Both the position numbers and the translations under genes were made by a program. Under the pieces are notes generated by a model, which saw nothing but the letters and a program-made list of their open reading frames with translations, ran no database searches and had not been told where the DNA came from. Positions 52,245 through 62,505 of a DNA stretch of 64,000 bases are shown in pieces. Position 1 is the first letter of the stretch, and every line of letters begins with the position of its first letter. Source of the DNA: Hymenopellis radicata (lineage: Eukaryota; Basidiomycota; Agaricomycetes; Agaricales; Physalacriaceae); assembly GCA_015501595.1 (NCBI GenBank), contig JADNRX010000194.1:1-64000 (forward strand), given 5' to 3'.

Positions 52245-53163
52245 GGCCGTACAGGGGAGAGCCCGTACTTAACGGCTAGCGAAATCGCTCTTGTCATCAT
52301 GAATGCACAAATCGGACCGATACCGCGTGGTCGCATGATCTGACTCCTAATTTATTCTAGCGCCACACCTTGCCATTTATGGTGCGTGACGCTCCTTATT
52401 CGGGGCGATGTGTGTCACATCCGGGGACTTCAATCAACGACCTGTTCAACTTGATTAGCACCACTTTTGTAGGTGCCTACGTTTGAGTGAAACACGCCAC
52501 AATGGGTAGCGTATCATCGAACGCGAGCACCGCGGGCAGCAGCGCCAGTAGACGGCAAGTGGCAAGTGGTTATCGTCGTTGAGGAAGACAAGGCGGCGAT
52601 TCCCGATTTATTTGGCTCGTGCTTCTTGTTTACATACCATGTCCAAATTGTTCACAGAATTGAGGTTTGAAGCTTGAAGCACAGATCTAGACTGCCTTAT
52701 AGTCAGAAATCCTTCCTATATCGCTCTGATACAACACGGCCTTCAACGTTTCCGCAATCTTCTGAATGTGGCTTGATGATTATGTACAGTTCGATTTGAA
52801 GCTTTGAAGCCCAGTGTTCAAACCATCTACGCTACCCGTTGTAATTTCAACATTGTACTCGGGCTCAAGTTACAAGCTGTTCATTTTAAGATCACTGTTA
52901 ACAGCCGTTGACCAGACTGTAGACCGTGATTTCTCGAGCCTGCATTTAGCTTAAGAGATTGCTTGCAGTCAGGACAACTCACAAACTTCGAACTTTTGGC
53001 TCCGGCTGCCGAAAGCTATAGGAACCGTGCTCGTACTAGATGGAGGCTTGCGAAGATCGTGATTTCACGGGCTATCCTCGTAGGTCCAGTAAAAGTGATC
53101 ATAAATTAAAAATCCAATCCATAAAATCTAAATTAACGAAGGAGGTAGTAGTTGTAACAAGAC
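52245..53163. other. Intergenic, nothing recognised
   Basis: Upstream of the IML2-type gene and downstream of the LIS1 gene. It is A/T-richer than its flanks. No frame above 60 codons is supported. Confidence 0.45.
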
Positions 53164-54920
53164 TCATCGCGTCGGCACCCAAATCTTGACCGTCTAAGGG
53201 CCCACATAAGCAAAATGTACAACGGAAGACAACAACAACAACAACTGACCTGGTCACTGCTGCACGTCGCGATCACATTGACCAGTGGCGGTGGCGTGTC
53301 CGATTTATCCCCCGACTGCGAGACCGTCTGCCGTCCCCAAGTCATCGAAGTGACAAACCTCTCATGCGCCTCGATCTTCCTCGTGCACCGCCCGGTCTTG
53401 AGGTCCCATACGCGGAACGAGTGGTCATCCGAGGCAGTAAGAATGAACTGTCCATTCGGATGAAACACTATGGAACGAACCCAGTCATCGTGCCCGACCT
53501 GTGGCAGAGTGAGACAAAAACAAATCGTGAAAGCAAGGACGTACCAATGTATGCAGACATTGACCACGAACTGCGTCCCATATCTTGACGGTCTTGTCTC
53601 GCGCAGCCGTGACGGCAAACACTATAGATGCTTGACCGACAGCTTGAGCACCAGAAGGAGCCTGACGAATTGAATAGGTGTGGGCCAATCGAAACGCATA
53701 CTTACTTTAAGAGCCACCAATTCCCTAATGGCCGCGACTGCATGTGGAGGGCAAAATTGCGCCGCTTCTACAACATTATCGTGTCCTCGGAACTCTGTCT
53801 TTATCTCGCCTGATACGGCATCGACAATTTTCGCCGTCTGTCAAGTTGTCAGTGAACAGTTTCCAAAAAAACGGATTGATCATACATGGTCAGCAGAGCA
53901 TGTAAGAATATATCGCCCATCAAAGCTGGGTACTGCGCATCTAATCCATTCGTCGTGCGGGGAAATGACTTTGATACAATGACTGCAATTGTTCTTTCAG
54001 TATTACTCGATATACGCGCCGGTGGACATACGTAGTTGAAACCTCCCATATCCGGAGGGTGTGATCACGACTAGAGCTCAAAATCTTCTCGTCGCCAGGG
54101 AGGAATCGCGCCGACGATATGGAATGCTCGTGCCCTCGCAGGGTTGCAGAATTTTGGTAGGCGTTCTCAACATTCCATAATTTGATGAAGAGATCGTACG
54201 AGCAGGTAACTAGAATCCGGTGAAAAGCAAATAATTGCGCACGATGGAGACGCACCGAGCATGCTGCCGTTGGCATTGAACTGACAATCGGACACCCGCT
54301 TCGTGTGGGCTTTGAGAGTTCGCTCTAGCTCGCCCGTCTCCCAGTCCCATATCTTGACTGAACAGTCGTCGCTCGCTGTGGCTAAAACAGTGTAGAGGGG
54401 ATGGAATGCGACTGAATTGACACTGTCGCGATGTCCGGTAAGGGTGTGCTTTGCCGAGCCCACGGTTGGTATCCAGTCGGCGTCGTAACGCTTCCCTCCT
54501 GCGCCATTTGGAAGGTGCACCATGGTTGCGTTGTCCTCGAGCGCCTGTGCCAGCCGCGATTCCAGATCCATTATCTGCGCAATTGTCAGACGGAAATTTC
54601 CTGGAAAACCGGGTTGGCGACCGCACCTTCTTCTGCATCCTGATGACACTGGTCCATTTCTTAACTAGCAACCCGCTACTGCTCTGGCCCAAATCTGGCT
54701 GAAAGTCGGACTACTAGTCATTGATAAAGAAATGCGCGCGTTGACAGTGCAGCAGACTAACAGGTAACTCCTGCTTAAACTGTTCAAAGGTCTTGCTGAA
54801 ACCTCCGGTATTCAGGTAGTCCAGTATCGATTTATGTCTGCTCGTCGTCAGCGACAGCGAGCACGGATAACGCTCAGCTCACAAGTCATCTCGTTGTCGT
54901 TCAGAGAGCGTCGAAGCCAT
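53164..54920 (-). CDS. LIS1/PAC1 nuclear distribution protein
   Basis: Regulates cytoplasmic dynein and is needed for nuclear migration along hyphae. ATG 54920 gives MASTLSERQRDDLHKSILDY, the LisH motif, joined over an intron to NTGGFSKTFEQFKQELP. A short coiled coil includes LDLESRLAQALEDN. Seven WD40 blades can be followed: LTGHRDSVNSVAFHPLYTVL, LKAHTKRVSDCQFNANG, LRGHEHSISSARFLPGDEKI, ISPHDEWIRCAVPSFDGRYI, FRGHDNVVEAAQFCPPHA, VGHDDWVRSIVFHPNGQFIL and IEAHERFVTSMTW, ending DQ-TVKIWVPTR. The length is usual for the family. All exons splice without frameshift. It is the clearest fully intact housekeeping gene in the window. Confidence 0.95.
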
Positions 54921-55344
54921 GATGGTGGAAGCAAAGATAGATTTCAACATATCGATTGCCTTTCTGAGCGTCATAATTTCCACGTGGTTTCCACCTGCCA
55001 AATTTCGCCACACAAAACATTCGTGAGTTTACAGAACAGCTATACTAGAGAGAATTCAGAAGAGACTCAAGCACTCATTACTAGGCCAGACTCCTCATCT
55101 GTTTATGCACAGCTCCCTTTAGTAACCTCGCCATCGGAGGCTAGTCTACTACGCTTTTGAAGACCTGAGCAAGCGCCACCATTTTGTAGTAGCATAGCGA
55201 CACCTCGTCCTCTATTATCTGTACCCAAGGTGCAGTCATTGACATAGATTGTATTAGCGGGTGTCGTGAAAAAGCTGCTCGAGTCCTCCCAAGGGATTAT
55301 GCTATATCCTACATAGTAGTGATACAAAATCTACGGCTACTCAC
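54921..55344. other. Intergenic, probable LIS1 promoter and P450 3' region
   Basis: No supported frame. A 74-codon minus frame (55,103-55,327) has no domain. Confidence 0.4.
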
Positions 55345-57255
55345 CTACCGCCGCCGCTCTCGTCGCGAGAACCTGACCATCATGCTCCGAGGCTTATGCA
55401 TGAATCCCTCCGTGGTCTCCAACACGGGCGACTGCAGCTGTATGTCATAACGCAGAAGAACCGTGCCGAGCACCAATCGCATCTCCATGTATGCAAGACT
55501 GGCCATCAGTCATCAGTCAACAAAGTACGCAGGTGGAGCCGCTTACTTCCTACCAAGCTGCAAAGTGATGAGTGCTGAGCGTCGTATCAAGTTTGAACTT
55601 ACACAAGCGCGCGGGCCTTTCCCAAATGTCAACAAGCACGCCTTCAAGTCCTTTGATTCCAACCATCGTTCCGGTCGAAAGACCTCTGGATCGCCCCATA
55701 TACGCGCATCGTGTTGGATCGTCCACGCCGGTACCGACATCTCTGTCTACCAACCAACATCAACAACCCAAGTCAACCAACCTGCGCAGTTCACTCACCC
55801 CTTCCGGAAAGAACCGCCCACAACAATGCGCCCCACCAGCCGGGACAGATCTATGCAGACCAATAGCAGTAGTAGCGAATATTCTCAGCCTTTCGAAGGT
55901 ACTCAGAGGGAAGAAATCAAAAACAAATAAGTAAAATGATGTGTACACACCCTTCATCGATAGTCGCATCCAGATACGGAATGTCCTTGACATGCTCATA
56001 GCTCATCTCTGCACTATCCCCATCGAACGCCTCCTCGAGAACATCGAGAATCTCGCGATGCACACGCGGATGGGTCACAACAAGATGCAGAATCGCAGTC
56101 ATTGAATTCGACGTCGTGTCCGAGCCCGCAATCCTACGCACCGGTCAGTTGAATATCATAACTTGAATGAAGGAACTGACAGAAGCGTAACAGCTTCTGC
56201 CGTTAGCGCCGTGATTTGCTTGGCCGTCAGCTGCTCTGGATCTTCCTCGCGCGCTTTGACGAGCTTGCTCAAGATATCGTTCCTATCCGTGCCACACTTC
56301 AGTCGCTGAGTGACCCGCCGGCGCGCGAGATCCTCGAGCCCCGCAGAGCATCGTCGTCCGCGAATGAAGAACGGGTCCGGAATGAACTTGGTAATGCACT
56401 TGAACCACGGGTGCAGACCCAGTACCGCCGCGAGATGCTCACGCTGTTGCAGATCGCGATGAGATGGAGATGGTTATCTTGGCCATCCAAAAATGCACGT
56501 ACTTCATCAACGAGCGCGATCGCATGTTCATGCCCGACGCTTCCATCGTGCCGTTCAATAGAAACAACATCACTGCCCTATTAAAGCATGAGCCAACAAT
56601 GCTATCTCATCAAGTAGTAGAAGAACCTACACGTCTAACCATCCCTATCGCCTCCCCAAACGCCAAATCAGAAAGCACATCAAAAGCAAGGTAATTAAAC
56701 CACAGCAGCGCATCGGCCCATTCACCCGTCTCGCACATCTCATCCACCTTGCCCACGAAGGTGCCCATCACAACATGCATATAGTCCGTAAACTGCCCCA
56801 GCGCCTTTGCCGAAAACGTCCCCGACACCATCCTCCGCTTCTGCGCATGGTCCCGCCGATCCGTCGTCGAAAACACCGACGGCTCGCTGTCCTCCCCCAC
56901 AAACGCGGCATAAAACGCGGCCGACTTACTGAACGCGCGGGTGCCTTGGCCGTATATCACGGGTATCGCGTCCCGGTGCGCTGCCGAGATGTGATTGGGC
57001 GAGATCCGCACAAAGGTGCCGTATTTCTGGGAATCTGCGGATAAGAAGATGCGATTCGCGAATCAGCTTCGCGCGCACCTGGTGTAGCTCGTGGACGGCC
57101 AGGTAGCGGCGCCCCATGCGGGACTGGTACGCCAGCCAGAGTGGAGTACATCGAGCGAGGAGGGGTCCTGGGATGTCTCGAAAGGGATCCGTGTCGTGTA
57201 TCCTCCGAAGTATGAGACCCAGCGTGATGAGGACTAACAAGAGGAGGAGAATCAT
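55345..57255 (-). CDS. Cytochrome P450 monooxygenase with an 11-nt microexon
   Basis: A heme-thiolate monooxygenase, ER-anchored by the N-terminal helix (MILLLLLVLITLGLILRRI). Features in order: GPLLARCTPLWLAYQSRMGR; HAQKRRMVSGTFSAKALGQF (C-helix WxxxR-like region); I-helix IAGSDTTSNSMTAILH; K-helix with ERLR giving E..R; DPEVFRPERW (PERF-like); and the heme loop FGKGPRAC. The heme loop is completed only if an 11-base exon (55,547-55,557) is included between introns of 45 and 48 bases; this yields LGRN and then LAYMEMRL. The class resembles fungal benzoate-hydroxylase-like P450s (CYP53-type or relatives), but the substrate is not certain. The end is RRERRR at 55,345. Confidence 0.88.
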
Positions 57256-58355
57256 GGTGCTTTCGGGATGTGTTAGTCAATAGTATCTGCTAGATAGAAG
57301 ACGTTGACAGACGGGCTATGGTTTAACGCGAAGATTGTGTCCAGGTCAGGAAGAAGATTAACCATTGAACGCTATGAATGCTTAATGGAAAGATATAATA
57401 ATGCAGATGTGTTGTGATGCACCGGAGAAACATGGCTGCTTCGCACCTCTGTTTATAAACCGCCCGGTTTGCTGCATCGTTATTCGTCACATCCCACTGA
57501 TCTCGGGCGGGTAAAGATAGATAAGTTTTCAAGACCTGATACCAGTGGTTTGTCAAACGCGGGATGATTTGACGTGTGACTTACGTGGCGTACGTTATGA
57601 AGCCGGGCGTCTAGTGGGGCCTAATTTGGAAAGCGGGATTTCCGAAAGCTTTCAAGGAGATTCGAAAATCGGAAAGACCATGCCTGGGTCGATTAATCCG
57701 TCAGGAAAGGACGCTGACAGCGGAGAACCTTGCCCCATTTCGAGGATTCTATACGATTTCGGGAACGATGGAGACTCCTCGGTCACCAGGACGTCGAATA
57801 GTCGCTTATTTTCTCAACTGAGGCGAGTCTGCATTCTAGATAGGCACCATTCATGCTCTAGGAACATGCGAATATGCGTCATCACAAGAATCTAAATATT
57901 ACACGTTCAGCAAATCTTCCGGAACATAGAAGAGAAGCATACCTAACACATCAACTTGAAATGAACACAAAACATATAGGAATTTGAATGATGCCATCAT
58001 CAGGCTTCGACCAGAACGAAAGAAACTGAAGTCACGGTCATAGTGTTCAGCTGCTGGTACAGGACTGTAATGTCGTCCTAGACGACTTGGTTTGTCGTTG
58101 ATTTCTGCATTCCACAGCGACCAGCCAGTCGCGCAAATTGTCGAAGATGGGTCCAGACGAATGTTGTGACAAGGATGGGGTAATGGTGACAATCCGATTG
58201 AAACGATCTTCGGACTCCTACGTGGCATCCTTGTTATGGATAACACGCTGGACACGCTAGAGCAAGTTTCTTATGTTTAATTTTCGCTTTATTTTTCTTT
58301 ACCTGAAGTACCTACTTATGTATCGGCAGTGCGCAGCGTACAGCCTTCTCGAACA
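57256..58355. other. Unassigned intergenic stretch
   Basis: P450 upstream region, then frames of about 117 codons on plus (57,545-57,895) and minus (57,899-58,255) with no recognised domain and no partner exons. An uncharacterised small gene cannot be excluded. Confidence 0.3.
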
Positions 58356-58361
58356 CTATAA

Positions 58362-58579
58362 AGGTTTCGCTTCAACAGCGAAACCTCCTTACCTTTTACC
58401 TCCATGATTACACTGATTTACTTACTCTCGATTACTCTTTGATTACTTGTTTCTATTCCTTACTCGCGACTACAGACTAGTCGCAATACACTTCATCTTA
58501 ACTCATTCTCCGTGTGAATCCTACTTAGCCTACGAGCTACATTCTTCGACACGATCGAACCCTCTTCGCTACACGCGAA
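58362..58579. other. Cluster of four small hairpins with 5-base loops
   Basis: Perfect stems are AGGTTTCGCT/AGCGAAACCT (58,362-58,386), GCGACTA/TAGTCGC (58,466-58,484), TTCGA/TCGAA (58,545-58,559) and TTCGC/GCGAA (58,565-58,579). All have a five-base loop. A TATAAAG lies immediately upstream at about 58,358. No coding frame covers the region. It may be a structured RNA, a regulatory element or part of a MITE. Confidence 0.5.
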
Positions 58580-58859
58580 ACAACTTGAATTAACCGACAT
58601 TCACAACAATCCTCTTGTTAGCAGATAAACCAAGTCTATTAGGAAGAGAGGAAGGGGATGGAGCAGCAAGGGAGCGGAGCGCAATGCAGTCTGGATAAGG
58701 GCCGCATGGCCCCGGCCCCGAGGCGACTGTCCTAGAAAACGCAGACAGCTGCGATACCCACAAAAGTAGGAGTACAACGATGCATGTAGGAGCGAGGGCT
58801 GAGACTGAGATCAAGGAGGGCCCCATATTAGGAGTGCAACGACACATCAAGCAAGCCCA

Positions 58860-59220
58860 TGAATGGCTGCTGTGTTGTTGGTGCTCATAAGACGCGTCAC
58901 GTCATACAGGTGCGATGCGGGTGTGGGCTGGGTACAGGTGCGGGTGCGTGGATGCGCGGTGCCGGGTGCGGTCGCGGGGTTGGGGAGGACGCGATGCAGA
59001 TGCAAATGACGGTGGCTGCAAGACGCGTCATTCCGGTGCAGCGTTGGATGCGGGTATGCTGCTCTTGTGATGCGTGGCTGCGGAGACGCGACACAGATGG
59101 GGCGCGAGACGACGGCGTTCGGGTGCAGGTGCGGAAGTGGTGGAGGCAAACACGCCGGAATGCGGGGCCAAGAGCAACACGGGTGGAGAGACCATGTCCA
59201 GGGGGTTATGGTGCATGGGG
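58860..59220. repeat. G-rich, low-complexity tract on the plus strand
   Basis: Repeated GGTGCGGGTG and GCGGGGTTGGGG-like phrases, with AAGACGCGTCA at about 58,889 and again at 59,019. ACGCGT is an MCB-type motif in fungi, but here it is more likely part of the degenerate repeat. Minus frames are Pro/His/Arg-rich and look compositional only. Confidence 0.45.
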
Positions 59221-59629
59221 GAGCAGGCGCTGAGATACCCAGGCTGTACGACGCAATGATCCAGCGACCCGTGGATAATCAGAATCGAAGGAGGGGGACT
59301 CGGCAGATGCAAACAAGATGGACTGGCCGCAATACGGGGAAGAAGAAAAGACAGAAAGCAGAGTCCGCTGAGCGCGGCGGGGACTGGGTCGCGGTGGTCG
59401 AAAGCAAAGGTGCAATCGCACCACGTGTCGGTCCGAAGACATGCCGGTGGCGTACCTTACAATCCAAGCCTGCTGCATTCAAGACGCGAGCAAACGCTGA
59501 AAACGCGCGTCGCCATCGATGTCAGATTCATTATTATAAGGAAACTAAACCGCGCAACCACAACCGCTCTTGTTGAGGCTCCTCTGAACTTCATATCATT
59601 ACAAGGGATAGCCCTACCAACACTATCAC

Positions 59630-61218
59630 CTATGAATGCTCCTTCTGAATAAACTTGGCAATAGTCTGCAGCTGGATATTCGACGTCCCCTCATAGATCG
59701 CCCCAATCTTCGAATCTCGCCAATACTTCTCCACCCCGTCTCCCTCGTAAAACCGGTGCCGCCCATCCACTCAATCGCCTTGCCGCTCACACTCTCCGCG
59801 ACTTTGCTCGCCCACCACTTCGCCATAGCCGCCTCCTTCACGAAACTCAAACCCGACTCTTTCCGGCGGGCAGCGTTATATGTGAGCAGGCGTGCAGCCT
59901 CGATCTGTGTAGCGGCTTCTGCAAACTGGAACGCCATGCCCTGGAAAGTGCCGATGGGCTGACCAAATTGTGAACGCTGGTACGTGTATGGCACCGCCAA
60001 GTCGAATGCGCCCTGTGCGAGTCCGAGCATCTGGGCAGCGATTCCGATACGTCCTATTCAATGTGAGCCAGCATACTCAGAGGCGAACGAGGACATACCC
60101 TCATTTAAAATCTCAATCGCGATCTGGAAGACTTGTGAGATTCACGTCGGCGAAAGAAAGTAGAGAACCAACCTTGTAACCCTTTCCTTCACCACCAATA
60201 ATGTTTGCCGCCGGAATCTTCACGTCGTCAAAGCTCAAGGTACACGTCGAGGACGCGCGGATGCCCAGCTTCTCCTCCTTCTTGGCAATTTGGACGCCCA
60301 TGTCTTTAGTCGCAAGGAAACATGTTATGCCTTTGTAGCCCTTCGATGAGTCGATCTAAGAACGCGTCAGAACATACTACGCGTCAAGGACAAGCGAACA
60401 CCAACGTTGGCGAACACGAGGAATATCTCGGCTTCGTAAGAATTCGTGATCCACATCTTGGATCCGTTAATGATATAGTCGTCGCCTGACTTTGTCGCGC
60501 GGGTCTGCAGAGCGAATGCGTCTGATCCCGAGGCCGCCTCTGAGAGACAGAAAGATCCGAGCTATTCTAGCGTTAGCGGCAGCGTTGACGCAAGGAGGCA
60601 GTACTCACCTTGGACTCTGAAAGCTGTGGTAACCACTTTGCCTTCTGTTCTTCGGTGGCATACTTGCGGAGGACAGTGTTCACGAGGGTGTTGTGTACGT
60701 CACACAACACAGACACGGACGGGTCCACTTTCGCGAGCTCCTCAATGGCAATGATGGCAGACGTGAACGAAGACTCGGAGCCGCCGTGGTCTGCAGAAGT
60801 CTCTATACCCATCAACTAGACTAGCGTAAACGTCAATGCTGAAGTGTAGGGAACAGGAACGTACGCCCTGTTCAAAGAGTCCCTTTATAATGGACGGATC
60901 CATCATCTCATTCTCGTCCATTTCCCGTACTTTAGGCTTCACAACGTCGGTCGCAAAGCGTTGCACTGCCAAACGTGTGAGGTGGTCAACAAACCCAACA
61001 AAAGGACGACACACACCGCTCTCTCGTATCATATTCTCCTCTTCAGTAAACGTGTCAAGCGACGCTATCCGGGCGCCTTCGACATCCCTGCGCGCCCTTG
61101 TCGTCGCGAATCCCCTAAAACCATGCTATGAGCTCGCTGGCGGACAGTACGCACGGCCTTACCTGGCCACAGTGCGGCGCGGTACGGGCAGGGCAGTCTT
61201 CACAATGTGTCTGAACAT
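59630..61218 (-). CDS. Mitochondrial acyl-CoA dehydrogenase (short/branched-chain type)
   Basis: Catalyses the first FAD-dependent step of acyl-CoA oxidation, probably for 2-methyl-branched or short chains. ATG 61218 gives a mitochondrial presequence ([20 protein letters not shown]). Family blocks are [60 protein letters not shown], the FAD signature [36 protein letters not shown], and [20 protein letters not shown]. Further blocks are [20 protein letters not shown] and the active-site-region [13 protein letters not shown]. The last ~30 residues ([20 protein letters not shown]) are reached only if a G is added to the G-run near 59,735. Because these residues are strongly conserved, a sequencing deletion is likely there. 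Confidence 0.92.
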
Positions 61219-62505
61219 GGTGGTGGTGCTGGTGGTAAGAGGACAAGGAGTGTGTGGGCAACGGTCGGCTCAAGATAAAAGCTATACGATCTTGGCCGAG
61301 ATGAGAGAATGCACAGCGGAAATCAGCTGCCAGTGAGCTACCCCGCATTCCGCTCCGGGATCCGAACACCGGCTTTCGGCAGTGCCTCGAGCCGGAGCCA
61401 ATGTCTTGAGAGTGAAAGTAGGTGAAAGTTCTAAGTCGGTGACAATGGGCTTGTGGAAGCAGAGATACTAGTAAGCTCAACAAATCAAGGTCTAGTACAG
61501 TGTGGTCAACGAACGATCTTAAACATGGACGACTCGGTGTCGTAAGGCTACATCTGTGCTCCTGTGTCGAAAGTGTGCGACCGTTCTTTGGATGGTCTGA
61601 AGCTGGGCTCTGGTCTTGCCACACTCAGTAACTTATGGTCGGCCGTATGAAGGGTATTATGGTTGAAAAGTCGACCGTATTATATGAGAGGATCTCCGAG
61701 TCTGACTACAAAGCGGTGCATGCTTCAACCCAATTTCGTGAATGGTTTGGACAGAAGCATAAGCCATGGTCCTTCCAATTGACCGTAGTCCTCACGGAAA
61801 AACGTTTCGACGGGATCACTACTGCGAACATCGATAATGGTACATAGTTCTTCAACGCCGTAGAGCCTTGTAACCTTAGTATCGCGAAAAGCCTGTAAGC
61901 ATCAGACAGTTCGGAGATGTCGAAAGTGAAATCCGGGTCGGAAAGTTCTTGAATGATCATGATGCATTCGTTCATTGCTCAAGAGTCAGAATGGAACATG
62001 AATCATAACTTGTCCATCCACCTCAGAACCCCGTTTACCGTGTTGCGATCAAGTAGAAAAAAAGGCGACCGATGCATATCCCAAGAACAGTGTGTTATTG
62101 TGCGTACGTATGCGGATCACTGCAGAGGTGGCAAGCGACTGACAGATCGTCCACAGGTGAGCGGTGTCACAGGACAGTAAAAATGAGCCTGATTGGGTCG
62201 GAACAGACTCTAAATGCTAGGGGGGATGTAGTGGTCGTTGTTTAGTCCATAGGGGGAGTGAGTTTCGGCGTCTGCAAGGTAGATCGAAGAGAAGGATGCA
62301 TACACGTCTCGCGAAGACTGGAGCAACCACCGAGGAACGATCGATTGTGTGGCTATGCTATCTTGTTTGATCCCAACGTCCATGCCGATTTGTCTCTCTC
62401 CTTCTACGTCTTCTCCTTAGTCCTCCTTGGCGTCTTCCCTGCTCTGGCTGACTATCTCGACAATATACCTCGAGCTTGGCCTGTCGCTTCTACTTGTTTT
62501 GACTC
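61219..62505. other. Unassigned intergenic stretch
   Basis: The acyl-CoA dehydrogenase upstream region is at the left. A minus frame at 61,706-61,975 (MNECIMIIQELSDPDFTFDI, then YRLFAILRLQGSTALKNYVP) looks protein-like but is short and unrecognised. Confidence 0.35.

Noticed and set aside
58859..59233. G-rich tract as telomeric or quadruplex-forming repeat
   Set aside because: No TTAGGG-type unit; it is a degenerate GGTGCGGG mixture in the middle of gene-bearing DNA.
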